From: Ahaetulla prasina
Taxonomy: Eukaryota > Chordata > Lepidosauria > Squamata > Colubridae
Length of the DNA stretch: 64,000 nt
Assembly (NCBI RefSeq): GCF_028640845.1
Contig: NC_080543.1
Coordinates: forward strand, 4,789,959-4,853,958
Reading direction: 5' to 3'
The position numbers and the translations under genes were made by a program. Shown one piece after another: positions 31,669 through 43,033 of this stretch (within the stretch, counting starts at the first letter, position 1; each line of letters starts with the position of its first letter). Below the pieces are notes generated by a model. The model searched no databases, was not told the DNA's origin, and worked only from the letters and a program-made list of their open reading frames with translations.

Positions 31669-32440
31669 GGCGGTTCTCAACTGATGACTGAAATTGGAAT
31701 CAGAGCTTCGGTCGCTAAGCAGTGCGGTCACTAAGTGAGTCATTTCTGCCATGTGATTAACTGAATTGCAGGTAGTCCTCAATTTATGGCCACAATTGAG
31801 CCCAAAATGCCTGTTGCTAAGTGAGACATTTGTTAACTTAATTTTGCTCCATTTTACGACTTTTCTTGCCACCGTGGTTAAGTAAACCAGTGCAGTTGTT
31901 CTATTAGTAACATGGTTGTTAAGCGAAACGGGCTTTTCCCGTCAACTTTGCTTGTCGGAAGGCCGCAAAATGGGATCACGTGACTCCGGGACACTGTGGC
32001 CGTCATAAATATGAATCGGTTGCTAAACGTCTGGATTTTGATCGTGTGACCATGGGCATGCTGCAACGGTCGTATGTGTGAAAAATGGTCACAAGTCACT
32101 TTTTTCCGTGCCGCTGTAACTTTGAGTGGTCACTAAACGAACCGTTATAAGTCAAGGACCGTCTGTACACGGTTGTTAAGTGAATCGGGCTTCCCCCATT
32201 GACTTTGCTTGTCAGAAGCAGACTGGGAAGTTTGTATTTAATTGGGACTCTGAAACTGTCATAAACACATGCCAGTTGCCAAGGGAATTTGCTTTAATGA
32301 CTGTGTGATTCGCTTAACAACAGCTGGGATTCACTTAAAATTAAAAATTAAAAATAAATTTAAAAAAGATTGTAAAATTGGGCACAGCCATCTTGCTTAA
32401 CAGGATATTCTGGTCTCAATTGTGGTCATAAGTTGAGAAC
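31669..32440. mobile_element. Two TACGACC-type repeats, the first nearly complete
   Basis: 31669-32167 starts ACAGGCGGTTCTCAACTG and ends AAGTCAAGGACCGTCTGTAC, inverted ends, with the full family order between (GTTAAGTGAATC-, TCATAAATATGAATC- and GTGTGAAAAATGGTC-like blocks). A second partial copy follows to 32440, ending CATAAGTTGAGAACTCCTGC. Confidence 0.7.
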
Positions 32441-32470
32441 TCCTGCCTTGGGAAGGGGGTTGGTGTAGAA

Positions 32471-32608
32471 CTGGGGTCTTCAACCTTGGCAACTTTAAGC
32501 CTGGAGGACTTCAACTCCCAGAATTCCCCAGCCAGCAAAGCTGGCTGGGGCATTCTGGGAGTTGAAGTCCTCCAGGCTTAAAGTTGCCAAGGTTGGAGAC
32601 CCCTGGTT
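32471..32608. mobile_element. Foldback MITE, near-perfect palindrome
   Basis: GGGGTCTTCAACCTTGGCAA is mirrored by TTGCCAAGGTTGGAGACCCC, and AGCCTGGAGGACTTCAACTC by its exact complement, around a short centre at GCAAAGC (about 32540). Arms exceed 55 bp, so the DNA could extrude a cruciform. No clear target duplication. Confidence 0.8.
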
Positions 32609-33252
32609 CCTTCCGGCCCTCAGACTCTATGACTGTATACCTTTTCATTTGGCATTCAAATTTCCTTTTTCACTCTTTCCTAAGAGAGTTGGTTCCACAC
32701 ACTGATTTTTGTATCATTCTCCCATCCCTTATATTTATCCACGCTTCCGAAAAGAATCAAATCGTTTACGCGTTTGGGAGTTATATTTATTTTTTTCCCG
32801 CCATGCGTGGATGGCTTAGGCGTGCATTGGAAACGGTACTTTTTCCAAACAGCTAGAAAACAGCCGCCGTTTCTCCTTCATCCCTCCGTTTCCAAATCCC
32901 ATTTTTGAAATTCCGTGATCTTGTCCTCATACATTCGTGTACACCACCCAGCTGAATAAATGATTTCTGTGGAATCACTCAGGATGTTGCAACACTTTCC
33001 CCCCTCCCAAAGTTATTCGTCACTTTCGCCAAATTCTGGCACGTAACTCACTGATTTGCACCCATGACAACCTGGATGGCCAATTTCATACACGTTGCAC
33101 TTTTTCCAGGGCATCTTATAGGGGAATAAAACTCTCCTGCCTACAAGCTTGAACTGGGTGAAGTGAGATCATCAAGTCACCCCCCCCCACTGAAGAAAAG
33201 ACAGAATGATCTATGGCTGGTACAGGAAGCGGTCCATGTTTGAGGGTTTGTT
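32609..33252. other. Stretch with no recognised gene
   Basis: Complex non-repetitive sequence; open frames up to 90 codons lack splice support or family motifs. I see nothing assignable. Confidence 0.4.
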
Positions 33253-34235
33253 GTACGTGAGAGAGAGAAAAAGAGAGAGACGAAAAGAAAGAAAAGGAGA
33301 GAGAGAAAGAGAGAGAAAGGAGGAGAGAGAGAGAGGAGGAGGAGGAGGAGAGAAGCAAATAGAAGGAGAGAAAGAAGAAGAGAGAAAAGAAGACAGAGAA
33401 AGAGAGAGGAAAGAGAAAGAGAGAGCAAGAAAGAGGAGAAAGAGAGAAAGAGGGGAGAGAAAGAAAGAAAAAAGAGGTCAGAGAGAAAAAAGAGAGAAAG
33501 GGAAATGAGAAGTACAGAAAAAGAGAGAAAACAAGAGAAAGAGAGAGGAAAGAGAGAAAAAAGAGAAAGAGAGAAAAGAGGAGAGAGAGAGAGGAGAGAG
33601 AGGAGAGAGGCAAAGAGAAGAGAAAGAAGAAGAGAGAAAGAGAGAAAGGAGACAGAGAGAGAGAGAGAAGAAGAGAGAAAGAAGACAGAGAAGAGAGAGA
33701 GGAAAGAGAGAGAGAAGAGAGAGAGAAAAGAGGAGAAAGAGGAGAGAGAAAGAAAAAGAGGTCAGAGAGAAAAGAGAGAAAAAGAGAAAGAAATGAGAAG
33801 TACAGAAAAGAGAGAAAGAAGAGAGAGAGAGAGAAAGAGAAAGAGAGAGAAAGGAGAAGGAGAGAGCGGGGAGGAGAGAGGCAAAGAGAAGAGAAAGAAG
33901 AAGAGAGAATGAAGAGAGAAAAGGAGACAGAGAAAGAGAGAGAAAAGAGAAGGAAAGAGAGCGAGAAAGAGGAGAAAGAGAGAAAGAGGAGAGAGAAAGA
34001 GAGAAAAAAGAGGTCAGAGAGAAAAAAAAGAGAAAGAAATGAGAAGTACAGAAAAAGAGAGAAAACAAGAGAAAGAGAGAAAGAGAGAGAAAAAAGAGGT
34101 CAGAGAAAGAGAGAGAAATGAAGGAGAAAAGAGGAGAGATAAAGAGAGAAAATAGAAAGAGAGAAAAGGAGAGAAGGAGAGAGAAAGGGAGAGAAAAGAG
34201 AAAGAGAGAGAAAAAGAAAGAGAGGAAGGGAGGGG
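33253..34235. repeat. (GAGA) polypurine tract, ~1 kb
   Basis: Almost pure purine built on GAGAGAAAGAG, with words such as GGTCAGAGAGAAA and AAATGAGAAGTACAGAAA recurring at about 33475-33520, 33760-33805 and 34010-34055. This gives a ~270-bp higher-order period. The open frames on both strands are artefacts. Confidence 0.92.
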
Positions 34236-34247
34236 AGGGGAGACCCA

Positions 34248-34490
34248 GAGCAAATTTGGTGGCTAAAGCACCAGGCTAGAAAGCGGGAGATGGTGAATTC
34301 TAGTCCCGCCTCATCATCTGGGTGACTTTGAGCCAGTCCTTCTCTCTCAGCCCAACCCACCTCGCAGGGTTGTTGTTGCTGTTGTGCGGAAAACAGGAGG
34401 AGAAAATTTGGTTGGATATGTTCCCTGCCTTGAGTTATTTGTAAAAAAAAAAGAAAAGAAAGAATAAAGGTGGGAAATAAACACATGAAA
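34248..34490 (+). mobile_element. tRNA-SINE, the unexpanded parent of the VNTR arrays
   Basis: TGGTGGCTAAAGCACCAGGC (A-box region), GGTGAATTCTAGTCCCGCC (B-box region), then CCCAACCCACCTCGCAGGGT and CCTTGAGTTATTTGTAAAA with an A-rich tail. The 67-bp segment around the B box occurs once here but many times at 793 and 28909. Confidence 0.75.
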
Positions 34491-34699
34491 ATAAAAAGAA
34501 AGAAAACAAATAAAACGTGCGGCAGGAAACATCTGAGACGAAAGGCAGCGGTGGAGTGTATTTGTTGTGTAGGATTTGCACAGGAAGGTGTAACGTTTTC
34601 TGCCAGGAAAAAAAGTCGGAGGCAACACAAGGGATCCAGAAAGAGATGCCAGACTGGCTAGAAAGGAAATTCTCAAGATTCCAACAGATCCATTGCTAT

Positions 34700-35798
34700 C
34701 TTAACACCAGAGATGGTATTCAGCGGGTTCAGGCGAACTGGTAGCGGCGCCTGTGGGTGGGCCTGCCTGCCTACCCGCCCTGGCGTAATGCTGTCAATTT
34801 AGCCACATTTTTGAGGCCGGGCACATGTGCGGAAGATGTGCGTGTGTTGTGTCTCGTCCGATCTCACCACCACAGCCGGGGTCTGCTTATCTGCTTCCGA
34901 ACGCTGAAGAATGTCCTAGCATGCCTCCCGGCCCCAGCCCTGGCTCCATGCCCAGACAGGCTGAGGAGGAGAAAGCACCTCCCGGCCCCAGCCCTGGTTC
35001 CATGCCCAGACAGGCTGAGGAAGGGGCATCTCCCGGCCCCAGCCCTGGCTCCATGCCCAGACAGCTGAAGAAGAGCAAGTATCTCCAGCCCCCAGCTCTG
35101 GCTCCATGCCCAGACAGGCTGAGGAGGAGGAAGCACCTCCCGGCCCCAGCCCTGGTTCCATGCCCAGACAGGCTGAGGAGGAGGAAGCATCTCCCGGCCC
35201 CAGCCCTGGCTCCATGCCCAGACAGGCTGAAGAAGAGCAAGTATCTCCAGCCCCCAGCTCTGGCTCCATGCCCAGACAGGCTGAGGAGGAGGAAGCACCT
35301 CCAGCCCCCAGCTCTGGCTCCATGCTCAGGCAAACGGAGCAACTAGACCCCTCCCCCTCCTCCACAGCATGTGAGCCTGAGGAAGGTCTATTACCAACAG
35401 CTGCCGACTGGAGTGACCCCCGGTTCAGAAGAATTGATAGGCGGCGGCGTCAGAAGGAAGGGAGGGGCAGGCCTGGATAAGTGCTGAGTCGTGGAGCCAC
35501 ACCCCATGGCCTATATAAAGGATCTGCTTTCTGGCAGTCTCTGAGTCAGGCAAAGTCGAACATATCTTGCTGAAGTCACTTTCTGGTCTCCTGCCTGCCC
35601 TGAGGACTTTGCTAGGACTTTGGCAGAGCTGCAGAGGCACGCCTGATTCGGATTTCCCTGACCCGGCCGTCAGCGGAGGAGTGGGACACGACAGCGTGCC
35701 AGCAAAGCGCATGCATAGATGGCCGGGCGCATACACGGAAGGCACGTCGTGCACGAACCGGGTGGTAAGAATATTGGAAACCCACCGCTGCTTAACAC
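34700..35798. mobile_element. hAT-like element carrying a nested LTR, 8-bp target duplication
   Basis: Element 34708-35790 begins CAGAGATGGTATTCAGC and ends GGAAACCCACCGCTG, flanked by CTTAACAC exactly on both sides (34700-34707, 35791-35798). Subtracting the LTR and its duplication leaves a ~230-bp element like 54114 (AACTGGTAGC near the left end). Confidence 0.82.
34845..35693 (+). mobile_element. Solo LTR (family A) with internal VNTR
   Basis: Starts TGTTGTGTCTCG and ends GGGACACGACA, flanked by GCGTG (34840-34844, 35694-35698). The interior holds seven or so 45-60-bp units built on CCCCAGCCCTGGCTCCATGC and CCAGACAGGCTGAGGAGGAG, encoding PGSMPRQAEEEE-type repeats in one frame. A TATA box (CCTATATAAAGG) lies near 35510. 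No flanking retroviral genes. Confidence 0.82.
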
Positions 35799-35863
35799 CA
35801 GGAGATCAGGTTCTGTACAAAATCAGATGAAAGCAATTAAAAAAAACAGTTCTCGTCTGTTCA

Positions 35864-36105
35864 GGTAGTCCTCGACTTACAACAGACCGTTTGAAGTTAC
35901 GACGGCACTGAAAAAAGGAACACAATCGTTTTTCTCACACAAGTATCGCCGCCTCCCCGTAGTCACGTGATCAAAATTCAGAGGCTTGGCCCCTGGCATG
36001 TACTTATGACGGTTGCAGTGTCCCGGGGTTATGTGATCACTGTTTGCGACCTTCTGACAAGCAAAGTCAATGGGGAAGCCAGATTCATTTAATGGCCATG
36101 TTACA
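35864..36105. mobile_element. TACGACC-type dispersed repeat
   Basis: Begins CAGGTAGTCCTCGACTTACA, then ATGTACTTATGACGGTTGCA and AAGCAAAGTCAATGGGGAAG. It is cut at about 36105, where a SINE-like CACCAGGAAACGGTG begins. Confidence 0.65.
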
Positions 36106-36112
36106 ATCACCA

Positions 36113-37068
36113 GGAAACGGTGCAGGACCCTGGTGAGTTCCTAGGAGACTCCAGTCTCCCAGCCTCTACTGACTTTTTGAAACTCCCGCCATTACGGCCA
36201 CCCTTAAAGAAGCTTCTTCAACCACCCAATCTCTCCATTTTAAATTTCCCGCCAAATCTCACTGTTACCATAGTGACTCCCCATTACCATAGCAATTGCC
36301 AAATTGATTACCATTTAAAGTTAAAGAGAGAGACATAAAATTAAAGATACTTGATTAAGTGACAGATACTTAATTATTACTAAAATTGGAAAGAGTGTGA
36401 AATAAAACAAAGGAATAAGAAATATTATCATTATGCCAGCCAGAAAATCCAACGCTGATAAAATCTTAGAAACAAGATTAATAACTATTGAACAAAACTT
36501 AGATAAAAGATTACAAGCTATTGAACAAAACCTAGAAAAAAGAATACAAAATATTGAACAAAATTTAGAATTTTTTTTTTAACAGTTATTGAACAAAGCT
36601 TCACAAACTTGATAAAACAAATTTCAACACTAAAAAATGAAAACTCAAATGACCTAAATCTCTTCCAAACTCATCTATCATCACAAAATACACAACCTAA
36701 TGCACAACCTTCAACTCTACCCGGACAACAAATTAATACAACACAACCTAAGCAACAAATAACTACAAACCAACTAATCAGAGATGCAATGGAGAGAGGT
36801 CAAAAAATAAATAATGCAATATTATTTGGACTTGAAAACACTAATGAACCAGATATCAATAAGATTCACAACATCATTGGAAATTATAACGCATTAACCA
36901 TATTCCCAAATGAAATAATTGCTGTCTCCAGAGATGGACCAGAATATAAAAACAGCGATAGGTCAACAGCACCAAGATTTTGTAGGGTCACATGCATAAA
37001 CGAGGACTGTAAACGTAAATTCATTTATACTATGAACTCAATTGCCAAAACCAACCCTACCTACAGTT
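36113..37068 (+). mobile_element. LINE 5' region with ORF1-like coiled-coil protein, frameshifted
   Basis: ATG at 36434 opens MPARKSNADKILETRL and then IEQNLDKRLQAIEQNLEKRI heptad-like repeats. A poly(T) run at 36571-36580 shifts the frame. The second part (36609-37068) reads RGQKINNAILFGLENTNEPD and FCRVTCINEDCKRKF. The order coiled coil, then an xNAxxFGxxE block, is seen in ORF1 of CR1/jockey-type LINEs. A ~320-bp leader lies upstream. 5' LINE ends are rare in this window. It passes into a SINE at 37068. Confidence 0.6.
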
Positions 37069-37330
37069 CCAGTCCTGCCTGAGGCATGAAAGCCAACTGA
37101 GTGACTTTGGGCCAATCACCAGGAGACAGGGAGTTCTAGTCTCACCTTAGCCATGAAAACACGCTGAGTGACTTTGGGCCAGTCTCTCTCTCTCTCTCTC
37201 TCTCTCTCTTAGCCCAACCTACCTTGCAAGACTGTTGTTGGGAAAATAGGAAGAGAAAGTGGGTTGGATACGTTCGCCACCTTGAGTTACTTGTAAAAAT
37301 CATAAAGGCTGGATACCAATTGAATAAAGA
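37068..37330 (+). mobile_element. tRNA-SINE with two body units
   Basis: Two 67-bp units (GACTTTGGGCCAATCACCAG; GACTTTGGGCCAGTC) followed by a (CT)n run at 37186-37209, CCCAACCTACCTTGCAAGAC and CCACCTTGAGTTACTTGTAA. A short step between the single-unit SINE at 34248 and the long arrays. Confidence 0.7.
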
Positions 37331-37365
37331 AATAATAAATACACCATTGAAATCGCCCCTTGTAG

Positions 37366-37815
37366 TAGCCTACTGCTACTACATGCCTCCCACCGACCCG
37401 TACGCTCTCACAGAGAGGGACTCCTCAGGGTGCCGTCCGCCAAACAATGTCGGCTGGCGGCCCCCAGGGGACGGGCCTTCTCTGTGGGGCTCCACACTCT
37501 GGAACGAACTCCCCGGGCTTACGCCAGATATCTGACCTTCGGACATTCCGTCATGAACTGAAAACATATCTCTTTATTCGCGGGCTGGCTTGAATGGAAT
37601 TTTAAACTCAAATTTTAGCAATTTTAATGGGGTTTTGGTTTTATGGTAAATTTCTTAAATTTTCAGGCTCATTTAATAAGTTTTTAATTGATATTTTAAC
37701 TTTGTATATTGTATATTGTTCTTTGTTGGTTTTATTCTGCCTGTACACCGCCCTGAGTCCTTCGGGAGAAGGGCGGTATAAAAATCAAATAAATAAATAA
37801 ATAAATAATAAATAA
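37366..37815 (+). mobile_element. L2-type LINE 3' end
   Basis: Frame fragment (DPYALTERDSSGCRPPN, GDGPSLWGSTLWNELPG) of the L2 C-terminus, then a 3' UTR ending ACCGCCCTGAGTCCTTCGGG, AGAAGGGCGGTATAAAAATC and (AAATA)n. Confidence 0.85.
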
Positions 37816-37923
37816 ATGTTTGGGTCGGGATGAAATTTAGTTACCTTCCCTACCGGTTCGCAAATGTGCACATGCCGTCGTCCACACATGCGCCAAGGCT
37901 GAAAATTGTCGCAAAAAAGGGAC

Positions 37924-37925
<2 letters not shown>

Positions 37926-38001
<76 letters not shown>

Positions 38002-38260
38002 TTTTAATTTGTATACTGCCCTTCTCCCGAAGGACTCAGGGCGGTTAACAGCCAAATAAAAACGACAGTCATATAAATACAATACAAATAAAACAATAAC
38101 TAAAAAACTTATTCAAAATTTGGCCCAAATTTAAAATACAATTAAAACCCTAAAAAACCAATTAAAAATTAAAAACTCATAATAACACCTAAAAATTCTA
38201 TGCCAGTCCTGCGCGGAAAAATAGATACGTCTTCAGCTCGCGGCGATCATGATGTCCGCA
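37926..38260 (-). mobile_element. (TAA)n and L2-type LINE 3' end
   Basis: A 77-bp (TAA)n run (37926-38002) is the tail of a minus-strand L2 3' end (CTTCTCCCGAAGGACTCAGG), which extends to about 38260 with GTCTTCAGCTCGCGGCGATC. Confidence 0.85.
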
Positions 38261-38570
38261 TGGGTGGGCGGGGCTTCACGCAGTCGGCCCCTCCGAATCG
38301 CACGATCTGGTAGAAACCGGCTGAATTATAGCCCTGGTTTGCGTGTGATTTGAGGATTCCCAGATGGGTCGACCTGTTAAACCTACAGAAGAAAAGATAA
38401 TTTTCAGGATCTCATTTTGAACCGGCTCAGCCTTTCTGCTTCCCAACCTTTCGACTTAAAATATTTCCAGCCCTCGTGCCGGATGAATAAGAATTGCAGA
38501 TGTTTCTTGTTTTATCCAAACTGGACCCAATAAAAATGTCTTAGGACAGTGACTAATATCAGACATTTGA

Positions 38571-39107
38571 AGGCCGGTTGATAAAAATGGAGAAACGGAA
38601 GCCGTCTCCTCGGACCGTCATGCAGAGGCGCTGGGATCGTAAAACCCTCCGTTGTCACTGAGCCTCCGCCAGGATGGAAAGCCCTTTAATCCCCCCCCAC
38701 CTCCACATCTGGATGGTGTCTGGGGTGGGGTGGAGGGTGGGGAAGCTGGTCTCAATTGTGGCCGCATGACATGGATCTCCTGGGCAAACCGAGGACAACA
38801 GACGAGATGCTAAGAATGACATGAAAGAAGTTGGCTTTGGGTTCACGTCCCCGTTTTGCGGTACGACAAATCCACAATGGCTGCTGCTTTGAAAAGGCCT
38901 CTTTGTTGCACCCAGTTTGGTGTTCCCAGTTCAATCCTTGAGAATTTTCATTGTTCTAGACCAGGGGTCTCCAACCTTGGTCCCTTTAAGACTTGTGGAC
39001 TTCAACTCCCAGAGTCCCTCAGCCAGCCCCTCTGTCTATCTGTCTATCTATATATCTATCTACTATCTACTATCTATCTACCATCTATCCATCCATCCAT
39101 CCCTATC

Positions 39108-39158
<51 letters not shown>

Positions 39159-39193
39159 CTATCTATTATCTATCTATCTACTATCCATCTACC

Positions 39194-39258
<65 letters not shown>

Positions 39259-39444
39259 CTATCTATCTACCATCTATCCATCCATCCATCCATCCATCCA
39301 TCCATCCATCCCTATCTAACATAACATAACAACAGAGTTGGAAGGGAACTTGGAGGCCTTCTAGTCCAACCCCCTGCCCAGGCAGGAAACTCTACACCAT
39401 CTCAGTCAGATGGTTATCCAACATTTTCTTAAAAATTTCCAGTG

Positions 39445-39502
<58 letters not shown>

Positions 39503-40161
39503 CTATCTATCTACCATCTATCCATCCATCCATCCATCCATCCATCCATCCATCCATCTCTATAATTTATCTAATCTATCATCTATCTAGTTATTTAGCT
39601 ATCATCTAGCTATCTAGCTAGCTATTATCCCTCTCTCTCTCTCTATTCAGTATCCATCCATCCATCTATTCGCTTTGTGACAGTGAGTTCCGCAAATTAG
39701 GCACCGCATAAATAAAGTGGTTGTTTAAAAGACTCGGCCGCTGTTGCTCCTGTGTCTTCAGCTCTGTTTATCTTGATCTATGCATAAAAGGGTGCGCTGC
39801 TGTTTATTTAAATACCTTCTAAACATCTTTTTTAAACAGCGAACAATGGAAAAAAAATTAAATCTGAAAGCATTGATCTTGAATTGTGACATCCATCCAA
39901 GCTGACTTTATTTCCCAGGGCATTTTCTCTTCCTAAAATATATGTGCCAAAATATTACTGTTGTTATGACTGCTATGGTTGTGGCTGGGCTGAAATACTG
40001 AGGCATAAAATTTGTGTGTTTTTTCCCCCTCATATTTTCCTTCGGGTCATTACACTTGTCACATCAATTGTCACATCGGATTGTGCTTTGAAATAGCTGC
40101 TGTACTAACCGTAAAAGCTCCCATTCAGTTCATAAACCAACAATGTGGGGCAACATTTTGA
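38571..40161. repeat. Tandem segmental duplication, copy 1 (1,591 bp)
   Basis: AGGCCGGTTGATAAAAATGG at 38571 recurs at 40162. The whole unit, including a CAGGGGTCTCCAACCTTGGT foldback half, (TCTA)n/(TCCA)n arrays at 39027-39316 and 39445-39560, a minus-strand CR1 tail at 39325-39445 and unique DNA to 40150, is repeated with few substitutions. No gene is recognised in the unit. Confidence 0.93.
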
Positions 40162-40699
40162 AGGCCGGTTGATAAAAATGGAGAAACGGAAGCCGTCTCC
40201 TCGGACCGTCATGCAGAGGCGCTGGGATCGTAAAACCCTCTGTTGTCACTGAGCCTCCGCCAGGATTGAAAGCCCTTTAATCCCACCCCACCTCCACATC
40301 TGGATGGTGTCTGGGGTGGGGTGGGGGGTGGGGAAGCTGGTCTCAATTGTGGCTACATAACATGGATCTCCTGGGCAAACCGAGGACAACAGACGAGATG
40401 CTAAGAGGGACATGAAAGAAGTTGGCTTTGGGTTCACGTCCCCGTTTTGCGGTACGACAAATCCACAATGGCTGCTGCTTTGAAAAGGCCTCTTTGTTGC
40501 ACCCAGTTTGGTGTTCCCAGTTCAATCCTTGAGAATTTTCATTGTTCTAGACCAGGGGTCTCCAACCTTGGTCCCTTTAAGACTTGTGGACTTCAACTCC
40601 CAGAGTCCCTCAGCCAGCCCCTCTGTCTATCTGTCTATCTATATATCTATCTACTATCTACTATCTATCTACCATCTATCCATCCATCCCTATCTATCC

Positions 40700-40760
<61 letters not shown>

Positions 40761-40801
40761 CTATCTACTATCTATCTACCATTTATCCATCCATCCATCC
40801 C

Positions 40802-40879
<78 letters not shown>

Positions 40880-41065
40880 CTATCTATCTACCATTTATCC
40901 ATCCATCCATCCATCCATCCATCCATCCATCCCTATCTAACATAACATAACAACAGAGTTGGAAGGGAACTTGGAGGCCTTCTAGTCCAACCCCCTGCCC
41001 AGGCAGGAAACTCTACACCATCTCAGTCAGATGGTTATCCAACATTTTCTTAAAAATTTCCAGTG

Positions 41066-41153
<88 letters not shown>

Positions 41154-41781
41154 CATCCATCCATCCATCCATCCATCCATCCATCTCTATAATTTATCTA
41201 ATCTATCATCTATCTAGTTATTTAGCTATCATCTAGCTATCTAGCTAGCTATTATCCCTCTCTCTCTCTATTCAGTATCCATCTATTCGCTTTGTGACAG
41301 TGAGTTCCGCAAATTAGGCACCGCATAAATAAAGTGGTTGTTTAAAAGACTCGGCCGCTGTTGCTCCTGTGTCTTCAGCTCTGCTTATCTTGATCTATGC
41401 ATAAAAGGGTGCGCTGTTGTTTATTTAAATACCTTCTAAACATCTTTTTTAAACAGCGAACAATGGAAAAATAAATAAATCTGAAAGCATTGATCTTGAA
41501 TTGTGACATCCATCCAAGCTGACTTTATTTCCCAGGGCATTTTCTCTTCCTAAAATATATGTGCCAAAATATTACTGTTGTTATGACTGCTATGGTTGTG
41601 GCTGGGCTGAAATACTGAGGCATAAAATTTGTGTGTTTTTTCCCCCTCATATTTTCCTTCGGGTCATTACACTTGTCACATCAATTGTCACATCGGATTG
41701 TGCTTTGAAATAGCTGCTGTACTAACCGTAAAAGCTCCCATTCAGTTCATAAACCAACAATGTGGGGCAACATTTTGAAGG
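40162..41781. repeat. Tandem segmental duplication, copy 2
   Basis: Same order as copy 1. Differences are mainly in microsatellite lengths (arrays at 40625-40937 and 41065-41200) plus scattered substitutions. The junction word CATTTTGAAGG appears at the end of each copy and, as ACATTTGAAGG, before copy 1. Confidence 0.93.
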
Positions 41782-41982
41782 GTACACATCGTGGCTTCTC
41801 AATCTTAAAAGGCATCTTCTTTGCTACAGATGAGATTTTTAAAAAGGAAAAATAAAAAAACCTCCCTCAGTTAAAAAAGACTATTGGAAGCAAAAGGAAA
41901 GAATATAAAGTTGACTTCTTTGATCAGGACTAAAACTGGAAAGGCTTTTATAAAATTCCGGAATCCCTTTATTATTTTTCAG

Positions 41983-42062
41983 CCAACCTCTGGAGAAAAA
42001 TGACGATGAGGTTCAGATTTCTGAATTGTTGGGGATGCCCAGGGAAGAAGTGAATAACACAT
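41983..42062 (+). CDS. Candidate exon of unknown gene or alternative cyclase tail
   Basis: 80 nt between a strong acceptor (TTATTATTTTTCAG) and a perfect donor (GTAAGT). Only one frame is open: one base, then QPLEKNDDEVQISELLGMPR, EEVNNT and one base. It would join in frame after cyclase exon G (GG|C), as exon H does, and both exons start CCAACC. That may be coincidence. I do not recognise the peptide. It could also be a non-coding exon of LRRC32 or a chance exon-like sequence. Confidence 0.3.
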
Positions 42063-42354
42063 GTAAGTTGATGGGGATGAGAATCATTTATTTGCCTGTA
42101 GTTATTGCAAAGAAGATTGGCAGTTGCTTAAATATTCTTTTTTTGTCTTTCTCCTTCTCCGTCTCCTTCTTCTTCGCTCCCCTCCGTTCTGGTCCTTTCT
42201 CCTCTCCTCTCTTTTTTCCCCTGCCCTGTATACTTATTTTCCTTTTCTTTTTTCTCTCTCTGATTTCAGTTTGTGCTATTTTGTAAAATTGCAAAACTCT
42301 TTCATAAAAAGTACATTGATAAGCTCAATCTGAGCTTAATCCATTGAGCTGAAA

Positions 42355-42550
42355 TATGCAGGATAAAGGGACCTTGGAGGTCGTCTAGTCCAACCTCCCC
42401 ATTGCTTGTCAGAAGCTTACAAAAGTTGACCCCATCACCCTGGCACACTGCAACTGTCATAAGTCCATGCCAGTTGCCAAGGGTCTGAATTCTGATCATG
42501 TGACCCTGGGGATGCTGCAACGGGTCATCAGTGCGAAAAGCGATCGCAAA
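42355..42550. repeat. CR1 tail and TACGACC fragment
   Basis: 42358-42405 is a minus-strand CR1 end (GGGACCTTGGAGGTCGTCTA). 42405-42545 is TACGACC-type (GTCATAAGTCCATGCCAGTT, TCTGATCATGTGACCCTGGG). Confidence 0.6.
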
Positions 42551-42621
42551 ATGTGAGCGTCTAAAAGTTCACTAAAATTTGAAGTTTTAGTGGCTTCGGT
42601 GCCTCTGTAACCACTAAGAGG

Positions 42622-42977
42622 GAAAGGTAAAGGTTTTCCTCGCACATATGTGCTAGTTGTTGCCGACTCTAGGGGGTGCTGCTCATCTCCGTTTCAAAGC
42701 CGAAGAGCCAGCGCTGTCCGAAGATGTCTCCGTGGTCATGTGCCCGGCATGACTCAACGCCAAAGGCGCACGGAACGCTGTTCCCTTCCCACCAAAGGTG
42801 GTCCCTATTTTTTCTACTTGCATTTTTACATGCTTTCGAAACTGCTAGGTTGGCAGAAGCTGGGACAAGTAACGGGAGCTCACCCCATTACATGGCAGCA
42901 CTAGGGATTCGAACCGCTGAGCTGCCGACCTTTTGATCGACAAACTCAATGTCCTAGCCTCTTAGCCACCGTGTCCC
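42622..42977 (-). mobile_element. Squamate tRNA-SINE (Sauria-SINE-like)
   Basis: Same structure as 23106-23466: tail AAAGGTAAAGG on the left, body GCTCATCTCCGTTTCAAAGC, tRNA-like head at right (GATTCGAACCGCTGAGCTGC on +). 5' and 3' limits are visible; no clear target duplication. Confidence 0.78.
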
Positions 42978-43033
42978 CTTCTGTCAGTAAATAAGCTGTT
43001 GTACATCAAAGACTACCTGTATCCATGTGCGTG

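Noticed and set aside
34825..35346. 173-codon Pro/Gly/Met repeat protein
   Set aside because: It is the internal VNTR of a solo LTR; copies at 3051 and 43034 differ in repeat number and reading frame.
39027..39316. Multiple overlapping Ile/Tyr/Leu/Ser-rich frames
   Set aside because: (TCTA)n microsatellite read in three frames; the same occurs at 40625-40937.
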